Shown piece after piece: positions 49,428 to 63,226 of a DNA stretch of 64,000 bases. A program made the position numbers and the translations under genes. Source of the DNA: Utricularia gibba (taxonomy: Eukaryota; Streptophyta; Magnoliopsida; Lamiales; Lentibulariaceae); the NCBI GenBank assembly GCA_002189035.1, contig NEEC01000014.1:436501-500500 (forward strand). The letters are read 5' to 3'. Positions within the stretch are counted from its first letter, which is position 1. Every line of letters begins with the position of its first letter. The notes beneath the pieces are model-generated. The model was not told the origin of the DNA. It did no database searches and saw only the letters and a list, made by a program, of their open reading frames with translations.

Positions 49428-51653
49428 TCAGACCAGCGCATTCCAAAGGGCCTCTTCTCCTTCACCGCAATGTTGATGCACAAACTTCATCTTCTCTACT
49501 GACTTGCAGACTCCACTGCAGCTCCAGTCGAATGTCGCGCTGCATACATTTCCGGCCTGCGCTCTCCATTCGCAGTCTGCGAAATCGAACAAGTTGACCA
49601 CCACGATAAACACAGGGACTGGTTAACTGTTTCAAGATGAATGCAGACCTGGTGGGGTTGCACAGCACATGCTACGATCATCGATGTGCTCCACATCAAG
49701 ACCAATGAACCAAGAGCCGAGTGAGACATCTTCATTAGCATATTTGTGCAGTATTTGCCTGAGTTAGAGAGATTGTGTTACAGAGCTGCTGCAGATTCAC
49801 AAAACAGGGAATTCCTTACTGGTTGATCGAGATGTAGGTGGCTAAATCTTTTGAAATGGCATAAATTTGTCCAGTTGCATGCCTAAAATACTTGTTTCCT
49901 TCCTCTCCGAATTTCCAGAACTCGGGTTCATGATACTTGACATTTCTGGACCAGGGGCTCACGTATCAGGTTAAATGTGGAAAAGAAAACAACTTCTGCA
50001 AAGAACTGTAAGTTGCTCTACTTACTTTTGAGAAAGAACTGGCCCAGATTTCATGCAGCCAATGTACACTCTAGGCTTAGATCTATGGCTAGCTAGAGTG
50101 GCAGCCAGTGTACCTGAATGAAACAAAAGACTTTAGCGCAAATTGCAGAAGTAAGAAAGTGAAAAATGAAGGTCCTAGTTTCTCACCCAAATTGACATGC
50201 ACATCATCATCGACCTTGACATAAAAATCAGCATCCCAGAGAGACACAGCAGTGGCAAAGAATGTCTTTGTCTTTGCAGATAATTCATGGTATCCTTCAA
50301 CATGCTCCTGTAGCAAATATGCACATGTAACAGATGAAGTAAAACACAATTTCTAATTCTTAGCATGAATGCTACTGTAATGCGCATGAATAGGAATATG
50401 CAGTGAACTGTTGCTGTTACCAGTCTGAGGAAGTCCTTGTGTTGAGACTCTTCAGAGTCTAGAGCTCTATCCAGTATGCTGTTTGATGTTGTACTTCATA
50501 TGCAAAAAGCCGTTTGTTGATTAGCTCCATTGAATACACCACAAATCTACTTAATATGCAAGTGGTATTTAAAGGTGATTCACCTATGTCCAATCATAAA
50601 TCTAACAACAATGCCCTTCTCTTTTTCGAGTTTTAGAAGGTCTTCACCTTGCGGCATCCAAGTCTCACGCAAAGAATCACGCCTCTTCCTACCACTGAAT
50701 GCCGTATTTATACCAATAACCATGAAAGCTTTCTTTCTACTGGAAACTTCAGCAGGTATTACAGATGAGACGTCACTTGTTCCTTTATCTTGGGCATTTC
50801 TAGAAACTGAGAGCTCCATTTGCAATGTGGAAATTGATTTGTCCAACAACCTGAAATCCTCAATGCCACCTTAAAAGTAACCATTACTACGAACCTCTTG
50901 AAACCCGGACATGAAAGCAATGAGACTCACTGAATAGCTTCATGCGTCTTGTAAACTTCATTCATCACATCCTTAGCCTTATCTCCTTTCTGAATACAAC
51001 AATCATTAAGACAAAAAGCACAAAAGCTATCCACTGAACAGAAAATGAACAGATACTTCTAGTAAATAGAACTCAAATCTTAGGGGCGGTATAAAGCCAT
51101 ATAAACATTAAGAAAATTCACTGCAAACATGAACTAAATGGCGCAACATGCCGACGGCAGCGAATTTATATAAACCATATAAGCCAAGATTCCATCTGTC
51201 AGGGTCCCCCAAGAGAACAAAGGAAATGAATTAAGCAACGGTATCCACCCCGGCAAGAGAGGAAAGACGGCAGACAGAATCAGAAACTGGGTCAAATTTA
51301 GTAACTAAGGTATTAATTACAGAATCCCCAAAACACATAGTGATGACAATAAATGCAAAAACCTTTCTTTTAGTGGTGCAATCCTCTGCAACGATCTGCC
51401 ATTCTTGCTCCCGTCTCTTCTGAGTTACGAGCATATTGTTAGATTCCAAGGGAACCCAGATTCTACAACTCGCAGATCAGGAAAACCCCTTTGAGTTCAC
51501 AACCGTTACATGATCAAAAAGGTGCGAAAAAGAGAAAAAGAAATCGTCAACTTGCACATACTTGCTGGTAAAAACCATGCCAGTCGCGAAGAAAAAAATG
51601 GACAATAGGGGAATCCATTTCGCAGACACCTTCCCACCGCTTCTACTCTTCAT
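49428..51653 (-). CDS. GT31 beta-1,3-galactosyltransferase with DUF4094 stem
   Basis: Golgi type II membrane glycosyltransferase of the plant B3GALT group, probably acting on N-glycans or arabinogalactan proteins. ATG at 51653: a short basic tail ([13 protein letters not shown]), then the transmembrane anchor [18 protein letters not shown]. The DUF4094 stem continues through [20 protein letters not shown]. The catalytic domain begins [20 protein letters not shown] with [10 protein letters not shown], then VVRFMIGH, the metal-binding DxD motif in [48 protein letters not shown] and a Cys-containing tail ending [11 protein letters not shown]. Key motifs are intact. An in-frame TTG-started extension upstream is unlikely to be used. 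Confidence 0.92.
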
Positions 51654-52138
51654 CCCTCGTCCACGCCTCACAGAATTCGAACCAAAGCCTAATTTTGAAC
51701 TCAATTGGCGACGCCAACTCCAGGCGACAAAGGGATGTCTCTGTTCCTACGATGCGCGTTTCGTGACGAAGAGAAGGGTTTAACCAACTATCTTACACAT
51801 ACTTTTCTCATGCTTGCCTCCGTGTTGACATTGACGAAGCTCTCTGGGTGCTGTCAGCTGTGTTGTCGTCTTCAAGCGATCAATTGTAGCCTTAACGCGC
51901 AGTTAAATCGATCGTAATTCCTAAATATAGAGGAATGAAAATACAAAAAATAAAAAAAATTCGTTATTATTATTATATTATACATTAATATATTATAGTA
52001 ATTTATAATAATTTATCTGAAATATAAAATTTTAATATACTCCAGGCAAGCTTCCAAAATCTGGATGCATCTGTTCAGATGATGAGCTCCTCATAAGCGT
52101 CCACGTGTCGGACACACGGACCGAGTCCGAGAATTTTG
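51654..52138. other. Galactosyltransferase promoter and PWD 3' flank
   Basis: Short tandem intergenic region between two minus-strand genes, with an AT-rich core at about 51930-52040. No gene is seen. Confidence 0.5.
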
Positions 52139-55100
52139 TCAGAGAGGTTGTGGACGCGTCTGTACGATGAAGATGTCTCTGCCAACCAAGCAGCCTTCCA
52201 CGTCTTGTGGACACCCGAACTTGAGCTCCAAGAACATGCCGACGGCAGCCAGCCGGCATCCCAACTGTTGCCGGAACACCGGGTCCGATGTCAACCGCTT
52301 CTTGCTGTAATCTACAGTGAGCCGTACAACGTCGCCGCCTCTCCGCGGGACCATCTCCTGGCTGAAGTTGGCAAACGCCAGCGTCTCCACCGTTCCATCG
52401 AACTTGTTGCTGGAGAGTCTCCAGGGCGTGCCCCTTGTCCCGGAGGCAAGGGTTTCCCCGAGCCCTGGTGCGATCTCGGCCTCCACCACGTCGGAGTTCT
52501 TGTTCGTCGGGCTCTGCGTGTGGAGCACGAAGGAGAGGTCCGGGGACAGCATTTCCTGCACCAAAACCGCCATAGTTGCTGCTTCCTGTGGAACACCGGC
52601 TGCTCTGCGACTCAAGACCGCCCTTCTGGTGTACAAGGAGGCCCAGACACTGCTTGTGGCTTGACCGAAGGCCGTCGGATCACACAGGCGGACGTTTGGA
52701 ATCGATTCATAGAGGCCGGCAGCCGACATTCCGGCCAAGTCTTCCACGTTTGCACTCGACCGAACTATGAGTCCTGTGGTATCAGGAAGCAGCTCGGACA
52801 AGTTTTTGATGATTTCTTCTGTGGGACTCAGGGAAGAAATGAGCTTCTGCAGTTCACCGCAAAGCCGATCAAGCTCTCCGCCGTCTATTTCAGCAGTTTC
52901 TATCCCTTGCACCAGTGATCTGTAAGCCTCTACCAACCCCATCTCCTCCAACGCTGCATCCATCGAGCCAAAGGGTAAAACGGCACCTCTGGGGACCTTA
53001 AATGATGCGGGGACTCCAAGATCATTGTAGACTTTATCAGATTCAGCAGCCAACAAAGCCAGGCGACCACAGGCTGTGGCTTTTGCACCAGAGGTTTGTG
53101 TAGCAGCATCTTCCATCGGTATGACAACCTGAATGACATTCTCCTCCAACCATGTTGATGAACAAAGACATGACTAGAAAACAATGAAACCCAGCTTCAA
53201 GATTGTTAACTTGCCTGATTGGTTATGCTACCAGGGCCTTTTGCAGCTACAGAGAAAGTGGATTCTCGTTCTGGGCTTTTGTCACCAAACGTTGGAATGC
53301 TCTTTTTGGGGATTTCGGTTGGAGCGAGACCAACGCCTGCAGGTGATGCGTCTAGTCTGAACGTGATACGGACAGAAGGAAAGAGCTGTCAGTGCGGAAC
53401 AAGAACCACAAGGCCATGCAGAACCAAAAGAAAAAATGCACAAGTGAAACCACCTCACAAATTTTCCGATCCACATTTTGATGTCGGAGAGTTTCAAATC
53501 ATCTTCACAAGTCACGAACACAACCTTTTCCTGTCATTAAGTTTAGATGTTCACAAATGCTTTTTGAAAATAAAAACAGGAGCTGATTTATCTTACTTGT
53601 CGAGCACGAACACCAAGATGAGATAAGTGTGGTAGCTCCTGCTTTAGTATAATTCCAGCAATGTTCAACCCAGCAGCAGTCACCTAAAAGGCGACACAAA
53701 CTCAGCTTCCATGCATTTCAGCTTTAAGATGTGCATAGGTTTACATGTGAATTGAAAATTTAAACTGAGACAAGTCTTGAAACCTCTTCATCTCCATCAG
53801 CTTTGTCTACAACAAGAATTACTGGTCCTGTTATGGATGGTGGCACAGAGCCAGGAACTATGTTTTGCACCTGACGTAAAAATAGGAATGGTGTCAAGTG
53901 TCACCAAACTATGATACCGCTATAAATACATTGAGTGGTTCCAGAAATTTCATACAGTACCTCGACGAGATAACCTAGAGCTTCACCAGGGACAAGAATG
54001 TCCCAACCTTCAGACCCAAGAACACTTCTACAAGCCTTCAGAAGAAAGGTGGTCAATTTGGAGACCTGAAAGATTACACTGCATTTGGAAATGGCATATG
54101 AGATGAGTATACAGTCATAACTGTGTAGCCTCATAAAAATGGTCATCACCTAGAGCGAATCTCTGCTTCTGCATATGTCCTTACTGTGTTGTCTGGAATC
54201 CCGAAAGCTTTTCCCAGTACCTGCATTTTCCGTCCATAAGCTCTTAAAAGCAACATTTGGAGCCACCCAATATTTTTACCTGAACCCTTTTAGGAAAAAC
54301 ATTAAGAAGGGCTTCAGAGTATTCCTCAATAAGCCGTTTTGATCTATCAAGTGTAGCCTTAATCCTCAAGGCCCATATTCTTTTACCATTTTCACTGCCT
54401 GGAGTTATGTCAGAGTTACAGAGAGTGGCAATGCCAGATCGATAATATGAATATAACATAGAGCTACAATAAAAACCTTCATTGTCAATAAGGCCTTTCG
54501 CTTGCCAAGCTTTGAGCTCACATTCAATTGCATTGCATTCCTCCGTTTTGCAGCGAGATAAGCCAACTTGGCGAATGCTGATCACTAGAGCTTCAAGAGC
54601 ATTGTTCCATGAACTAAGATTTTCTTTTTCAGCACTCTCTACCAGCCATTCAACTCCCCCGGCAGCTTCAATTGCATTAAGAAACCTGTTGAGAGCGCAC
54701 AGATGAAGTCCAATAATAAATTTCATTTAAAAAGAATCATGAGAATCCAGGCTTAGAGATCCATACCTGCTGAACAGAACAAACGCATAGTCCTCGAGGC
54801 CAATCTCAGAAAGTCGCCACTAAAATAGAACAATGGTTGGATGATACACAACCGAGGAGAAACAAATTGAAAACAATGTTACCTTTTGCCGCATTGCAAT
54901 AGCAGAATCAGGGGCATCGTTTCTGAGCCCACTTTCAAGACCTTTGGCAATTTCTTGGCGAAGATTATCCAGGGCTTTTATTGTGTTCATCAATAATGTA
55001 ACATTTTCAGCCTCACTAGTCCCGTTTATCTTATCCAGTTTCTGAAAAAAAAAAAACATCAACCACATTATCAAAGTGTGGTCATTGAGTCTTGAATAAT

Positions 55101-57099
55101 GGTATCACTTAAAATCTCATTACCCTTGCAACCAAAATGCTCAAAAAATGGATGAGTTTGGATATCACATAAAATGTCATTACCTTTTTTGACTCCAGGA
55201 ATAATGGTATCACTTTTGAGCTCGGGTCCATTGAGTCTTGAACAGATTCCAGTTGTTCTTCCAGACTTCAATGCAGATGAAGAGTAGTTAGGATCAACAA
55301 ATGAATGCCAAAAACAAGGTCTCATACCTTGCAGCATTAAAGAAATCTTTGAGTTCTTGATGAAATATCTTGAACTGTTCGATGAAAGCTTCACTATATA
55401 CTCCAGGCTGCTGGGTTATTCTAGCAAGCATAGCTTCCGTAGCAACCAAGTCTTCAGGGCCAGCATTCCTATGAAGCTTGTTCTGTATTGTATGCTTGAT
55501 TTCTTGCTAGAATGTGGTAATGCACTAGATCAATAACACAATAGTTTAAAAACAGCTGAATATACTAAATCACTTGCTAGACCTTGAGATCATGAGGAAT
55601 ATCATTCCTGTGAGCAATATCACGAATCCTTGTTAATGGAACTGATGCTGTAAATTCAGCCTTGAAGGATGGTAAACAAGGATGGATCTTTCGGATAACT
55701 AGTATTTCCTGAAAACCTCAGACAACTTAATATACTACATCCCATTTTAAATAGAACCGGTACATAAGTCAAATGCTTATTTGGGACAGGTACAAGAGAT
55801 GACCTGAAGAGAGATATCTTTCCTGCTGTATATCCTCTCCAATTCGCAAAATATGCTTCGAGAAATCTCTGCATGCTTGTTCGGCCTGTGATGTCCCCCA
55901 TCTTCAAAGCAAGGAATTTGTCCTGTGTTTATCCACTACAGAACACAAATTTGAAATCATAACATGCATGCTTAGTGAAGCAGGAGGGAATATGTGACAA
56001 AACCTTTAAATAAATAGCTGAATAGGTGAGAGCATCCAAGCGATTTCCATTCCCTGTGTTCTCCACCAGAAGTTCTCGAACAACTTCAAGCTTACAGACA
56101 CAAAGGCACAAAGCAGCGACAGGAGTTATAGACTAAGTAGTAATCACTCCATCAAAATTACTAAAATGCTTATGTGAATCATGGACAAAAAATATACCTT
56201 CCGCCACCAGTTACGAGCACTGCGATCACCTTCCACTAAATTTAAAGTGATACCTTCAAGATCAGTAGTGTCCCAATACCCCTTCTTTTTGGCATCTATA
56301 TGATCCTTTGCACGAACAAATGAGACATCCATCCCTTGCCATTGCTCCACAAAGGCACTGGTTGAACCAACCTCATCTATTACACTCTCAGTTGCATTCC
56401 CATTTTCAGTTTCTTCTTCATCATTTCCCACTTCAACCTTTTCTAAGGCCAAGAACTGCACCTCTTCATCAGTTTTGTCCCAACTACAGACAACACTAAA
56501 GCTTCCCTTCTCAGGTAGCTTCAATATCCGATTCACACCACTTTCCCATACTAACTTCTCTTTATCCTTCCCTATTACAACGAACTTATATTCGATTGGC
56601 TCGTTGACAGTTTCCAGTTTCAAGTCACAAACCCATCCGTTCTCAGTCCAATGCATCATTACCTTTTCCTTCCAAAGTCCTAATTCTTTAACTGACCCCA
56701 AAATAGCAACATGCTCCCCAAACTCGACTTGGTGGACCAGCCTGAATCCTACTTCCACCTTACCAACATTATTCTTTTTCAATTCTTTCTTTGTTTCACC
56801 TTTCCTATCATCAAGCAACAACTCACCCCAATCAAAATTATTGTAATAGATAAAGACGAATAGGAAATGAGGAAACTTTACCAGGATTCGACTGAGGATA
56901 CAGCAAAAACTCTCATCACAGAACCCCTTTTGAGGGGTCTGCTAGAGAAAAAACCAGAAAATCTTCTGTGGGGCTTGGGATTCAAATTCTGCACTCTAAC
57001 AAATCTTGATTGGTGCTTATTTTGAACGCCACCTGAATAATTTGAACAAGCCCTGTAACCAGACCGTATATTACTGGACAACGTAAAAGAATAGTCCAT
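52139..57099 (-). CDS. PWD: Phosphoglucan, water dikinase (GWD3)
   Basis: Plastid enzyme that transfers the beta-phosphate of ATP to the C3 position of glucosyl units in glucan already phosphorylated by GWD1, opening starch for degradation. ATG at 57099 begins a Ser/Arg-rich transit peptide. An N-terminal CBM20 starch-binding domain follows ([60 protein letters not shown]). Next are [20 protein letters not shown] and the phosphohistidine domain with the autophosphorylated His in [12 protein letters not shown] (near 53610). The C-terminal ATP-binding domain runs from [20 protein letters not shown] through [31 protein letters not shown] and [17 protein letters not shown] to [14 protein letters not shown]. 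One intron (53214-53129) has a GC donor. No disabling change was noticed. Confidence 0.95.
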
Positions 57100-57780
57100 T
57101 GCCAGCAGAAGGTTTCGGGTGAAGATCTCTGAGGTGAAAATGAAGATATTTCAGGGAAGAAGCGGACACGTGGAGGGAGATAATGGGGACTGGCTCATCA
57201 TTCCATGAATGATCAATACAATACTCATTCTAACACAAATCTCGAAAACCGACTCTGGCGAACATCGAACAAGTGTGGGGCTTCGCTTAAAATAAGAAAG
57301 ATTCAAGATTCTCGATCCTTGAGTATAGAGAACTAACGCAGAAAACTCGCTCTATCAACATGGGTATCAGGAAGGACCCCTTCTCAGACAAGGATGTTCC
57401 TGTTAATGGAGACAAGTGCTGCATTTCTCCATTTTTCCATCCTATTTTTCTACAAAACCGAATAAAATTCCCAGTACGCTATAATCGTGAGAAATTGCGG
57501 AACCAAAACCTGTTTAAAATCCCACTAACTACAAAACTTGTTCTTGATCTTACAAAAAAAACACAAGAAGAAGAAGAAGAGGCCCCCAGCTGGCACTTAA
57601 CCACAGCTTGTTTGAGCTGATTACAAATTTGGGCCTTCAGGTGAGGCCCATTTAATAAAGCTCATCATTTTCCTTTTTTCCTGACAGTGCAACGCTGTTT
57701 TCCAAGATCTGATAGGATAGTTGCTAGTCCTGTGTTTGATGGTTTCAGAGAAAGAAGGTGCCTGATGTTGATAAATGAAT
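57100..57780. other. PWD upstream region
   Basis: PWD promoter and the 3' flank of the L18-type gene. Short open stretches are not gene-like. A GAAGAAGAAGAAGA tract lies near 57566. Confidence 0.45.
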
Positions 57781-58182
57781 TCACCTCAAATGTCGTGGCC
57801 ATGAATGATCTGCTGCAGCATCTTCACCGGTGTCTTCAAGAACCAGTTTAATTCCATTGTTCCTCATTGCATTAACGACTGCCCACACCTTTGTGCTGCT
57901 TTGGAAACCTTTTTTGCTGATTTCCTTGTTAACATCAACGTATATGCCCCTTCCTTGTCCCTGATCAAGCCCCTCAGTTCTCAATCTCATTGCCAGAACT
58001 TCTCCAACAACAGTTGCCGCTTTTGCATTGCAAGTGCGCCCACATTCAAATGAGCGCTTCAAATCATGCTCCACTGTTGAAGCACTGGCTAATATTCGCC
58101 CGTTGTTTCTGTCTACGACATTTGCAGTGATGTACTTCAGAGATATGAACAGTTTCAACACGTAGCGCTTCAGCAACGTCAT
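57781..58182 (-). CDS. Ribosomal protein L18 family (L18p/L5e), organelle-like
   Basis: Single-exon coding region of 133 residues from ATG 58182 (MTLLKRYVLKLFISLKYITA). The central block NVVDRNNGRILASASTVEHD, then CGRTCNAKAATVVGEVLAMR and GRGIYVDVNKEISKKGFQ, matches the uL18 fold (5S rRNA-binding family) of the small plant L18p/L5e proteins thought to be mitochondrial. The N-terminus is basic and hydrophobic, fitting an organelle import signal, but this is inferred. The sequence upstream to about 58670 looks like a 5' UTR, possibly with an intron. Confidence 0.8.
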   Translation of the reverse strand: MTLLKRYVLKLFISLKYITANVVDRNNGRILASASTVEHDLKRSFECGRTCNAKAATVVGEVLAMRLRTEGLDQGQGRGIYVDVNKEISKKGFQSSTKVWAVVNAMRNNGIKLVLEDTGEDAAADHSWPRHLR

Positions 58183-58764
58183 GCTTCAACATTCAAAAAT
58201 CTGATGCGTCCATTCAACATAACAAAAGAGGTTAATCCACTCGACAATAGACAGAATTGGGTGATTTTCTAAAACCCAGAACTCATGAGAACGAAGGTAC
58301 CATTTTTTTTTTTTTTTTGGTCAGAGACACAACCGGCGGGATTCTAAGGACACAGAAAAAGATGCAAGCTTTAAGTCAAAGAAGAGAAATTTGCATTCAC
58401 GAAAGCCAAGCAAGAAGCTGAGAATTGAGAAGAGAAGCGTACCCTTGGCAAATGAAATGAATCCGAGGGTTTCCTTCGAGTTTCTTCCCTGATTTTCTCA
58501 TTTGAAATGTGTTATGTGGGATTGTGGTTCGCCTCGCTAAGCCAAAGATTGGGCCTTTTGAATACCGAAAGACCATTCCAATGGCTGGTGCCATACTGGG
58601 TGGGCTTTTTAGGTACCCAAAATGACTGTGTGAGTGTGAAGGGGTGAACTGGGAAGTGCCACGCATCAGACAAACTCCATCCAGTCAATCCCTTAATGCA
58701 TTTCTTGTCTGAATCACAAGGGACTTATCATCGATCGATTTCTGGTGATTTCAGTAACGTAGAG
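58183..58764. other. Divergent region between L18 and mTERF genes
   Basis: Shared upstream region of two diverging organelle-related genes, with a long T-run at about 58304-58318. No gene is seen. Confidence 0.45.
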
Positions 58765-59449
58765 ATGCTGGCGAAGTCTCTGGATTCCCCTGCTCTAATA
58801 CTTGATTGCAGAAGCATCTCCTTTTCTCATGTGAGAGTCCCTTGTTCCCTGTCTTCATCAATTGCTCCATGCCCTTGTAACTTCCACAGATCGAAAATCA
58901 TGCCCTATGCTGATTCTACTGCAGCCTCATCCTGCAAAACTGCTCACTTGTGGGACACCCTTTCCATTTAGAAACTTGAAGTCGTTCAATTCTGCTGCTG
59001 GAGCACAACATGCAGTTGTTGGCGAAGAAGATACGGGAACATGGGAAGCTTGCAAACAAGCTCTGTATTCGTATGGTCTTCAAACAGAGGAGGAACAGGA
59101 AAATGTTCTTAAAAAGGCTTTTGGTTTGATTCACTCGCCTTATTGGGGCGAGGAGAGGAAACCGCAGTTGCCTGATCTTGATTCAATGGCGCAAATTCTG
59201 AGTTATCTCGAGGAACTGGGCCTTACCCATGATGATCTCAGCAAGCTCCTTAAGAAATTTCCTGAAGTACTTGGTTGCAGTCTGGATAATGAGCTCAAGG
59301 TGAATGTCCAGATTTTGGAAAAGCAATGGGGAATCGAAGGGAAATCACTGAAAAAGCTTCTTATGAGAAATCCAAGAGTTTTGGGGTATACAATTGACTG
59401 CAAGGGAGACTGCCAGGCACTGTGCACTCGATGCTGGGCAAGGTTTTAA
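58765..59449 (+). CDS. Short mTERF-family organelle protein with a frame break
   Basis: The mTERF part is in one frame from about 58974: NLKSFNSAAGAQHAVVGEED, YSYGLQTEEEQENVLKKAFG, SYLEELGLTHDDLSKLLKKF, EVLGCSLDNELKVNVQILEK, LLMRNPRVLGYTIDCKGDCQ and CTRCWARF stop. These helical repeats and the Cys-rich end belong to a small plant mTERF group. A transit-peptide-like N-terminus (MLAKSLDSPALILDCRSISF, from ATG 58765) lies in another frame that stops at a TAG near 58969. Removing one T from the TTT run there would join the two. The alternative is translation from ATG 58907 in the downstream frame (180 residues). Organellar nucleic-acid binding is the family role. Confidence 0.75.
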
Positions 59450-59618
59450 AGTTCCTGATTTCTTCTTGTCACACATTTGTGTTGATTTCATAGATGCAGC
59501 CAATTTTCTTAAACCTTTGTTAAGTATATTGAATTTGGATGTAGCACAGAAAAAAAAAAGTACATTACTTTGGATTAAACACAAGGATTGAAGCTCCGGA
59601 CAATACAATACTTGGTTC

Positions 59619-60091
59619 TCATGGACACTTCAGCTTGTTTCCATGTGTTTTGAGTTGAGCGTAGCAGGGGCATTGAGCTTTATTACCATAGGTTCCTGAG
59701 GGGACACAATTGCACTGTGCACAGCAGCTAAGGCATGCCCGGTTGCAAAGCTTGCCTCTTGATGACAAGACACATCTTTTCGAGCAAGCGAAGTTGCAAT
59801 CTACACTCAAAAACTGGAAACTTTACGAAACAGGCAAGTTTATTCATTCTTTAATTTGTATAGTTTGAGTTTGAGATGGAGTCAACTAAGGAGAGAATGC
59901 TCACTGATGGGACGAAATCCTCCAGATTTAGCTCTTCCTATTGCATCTTCTTCCTCAAATGCAGCTACATAAGCCTGCAAATTGCACTTGGATCATAAAA
60001 AACGCCGCTACAGAAAACGAACTACCCCCTTTTCTCATACAACCTGGATTATGAAAAGAGTGGCCAGAAACAGAACCAAGAGCTTCTTCAT
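59619..60091 (-). CDS. GASA/snakin cysteine-rich secreted peptide
   Basis: Gibberellin-regulated/snakin family apoplastic peptide. Exon 1 (60091-60044) is a signal peptide, MKKLLVLFLATLFIIQ. Exon 2 encodes the propeptide AYVAAFEEEDAIGRAKSGGF. Exon 3 (about 59813-59619) carries the GASA domain with all twelve Cys: DCNFACSKRC, GKLCNRACLSCCAQCNCVP and the end THGNKLKCP. The stop is at 59619-59621. As read, exon 2 ends in phase 1 (donor A/GTGAGC) but exon 3 needs phase 2, so the junction does not keep frame unless one T of the five at its start is extra or another junction is used. Confidence 0.88.
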
Positions 60092-60137
60092 TGCAGTAGA
60101 TGAGATGAGATTGGGAGACAACTCAACAAGCAGCTGG

Positions 60138-60145
60138 TTTATAAA
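60138..60145 (-). promoter_or_regulatory. TATA box of the GASA gene
   Basis: TTTATAAA on the minus strand, about 47-54 bp upstream of the GASA start codon. Spacing and sequence fit a TATA box. Confidence 0.6.
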
Positions 60146-60812
60146 GACAGCCCCTTGTTTAATGAAACTGACAGTGAAGAGAATGAATTACTGCTACTAC
60201 TGCTGTGTGATCTGTGGATCTTGGAAATTAAAGGCACCACCCCCACAAAGTTGTTGCATTGTGGGAACCCCTGCATTATGAGGGGGATCTTTGGAAATTA
60301 GTAGCGCCAGCTTTCGAGCCACAGCTGTGTTGATTCCTATGCTTTGCACAAGTCGTAGGGTCCCCTACCTCACAAACTTAATTCCCTTTTTCTTCAGTCA
60401 TCCCTCTACACTCTCTGCTATTCGGTCTCATTCTCTTTGAGCACCGACACTCTAGAACACCCGAAATGTTCTATTCGATTTGTTCTCAAACCTTCCTACA
60501 GTAATAATCATTACGATGTCTCATTGTAATGTAACTGTAAACTGTCATGATGTCCAGCATAAAGCACATATGCTCTATAAAAAACCGACACTACCTTTAC
60601 TTCACAAGAAAATGAGTACATACTAATCTATGTATTTTTTGATCAGCTATATGATTAGGGTGTCAACTAATTTCTATGATGCCAAGTCGGGTTGAAGCTT
60701 GTTCCTAAAAGACAAAAACTTTCTAGAAATAAAAGCAGAGCAGTATTGTTCTGACAGAGGGAAGCATCTACTGAGATAAAGAGAAAATAAAGGTTCAATC
60801 TTTTTCTTGCTT
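60146..60812. other. GASA upstream region and CPK 3' flank
   Basis: A motif GATCTTTGGAAATTA/GATCTTGGAAATTA occurs twice (near 60217 and 60287). The right end is probably CPK 3' UTR. No gene is seen. Confidence 0.45.
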
Positions 60813-62731
<1,919 letters not shown>

Positions 62732-63226
62732 CACTTCAACTTTGTCGGGATCAATCAAATGCTGGTTTGTGCTGGGAATAAGGAGAACGAAGAATGAGCT
62801 TGTGGGGTAGTCTGTTTTTTTGTGGTCGAAGGCCTAACTTTGCGGAGGTGGTGCAAAGTTCCTACTTTCTCTCCGGTTTGAAAATTCTGGGAAAATGGGA
62901 ATTCTTTTCCGCCACTCCTGTAGATCTGCAACTTCCAGGGGAATGAATGAATAATGCCAGGCGACTCCAAACTTAGAAGGTAAACTGTGCCTATTACCAT
63001 CAATAATACTTCACTAATTACACATTAATGTTGTATTAGTATACAATAATACACGTGTTTTTTAAATTATTTTGAGAAATAAATAATAATTACATGGGCC
63101 GGGGTGGGCTGAGATAGCATGGTGACTTGCTGGTCGGGGTGGGTTTGGGCCCAATGCCCATGGCCCAGACTACAAACCCTAAACCTCTACACACCCTCTG
63201 GCACAATCTAAGTTGCCAAAGGAACG
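62732..63226. other. Bidirectional promoter between CPK and GAR1
   Basis: About 495 bp separates the two divergent start codons. GGCCCA motifs near 63109-63165 (GGCCGGGG, GGGCCCAATGCCC, GGCCCAGAC) and AAACCCTAAACC at 63175-63186 resemble the site II/telo-box pairs common in plant ribosome-biogenesis promoters, which suits GAR1. Confidence 0.5.

Noticed and set aside
51653-51704. N-terminal extension of the galactosyltransferase (SSKLGFGSNSVRRGRG)
   Set aside because: It would need a TTG start. The ATG at 51653 directly precedes a normal type II anchor.
52136-52918. Long plus-strand open frame of about 260 codons
   Set aside because: It lies antisense to the last PWD exon, whose ATP-binding motifs are unmistakable. 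It is a shadow of that GC-rich exon.
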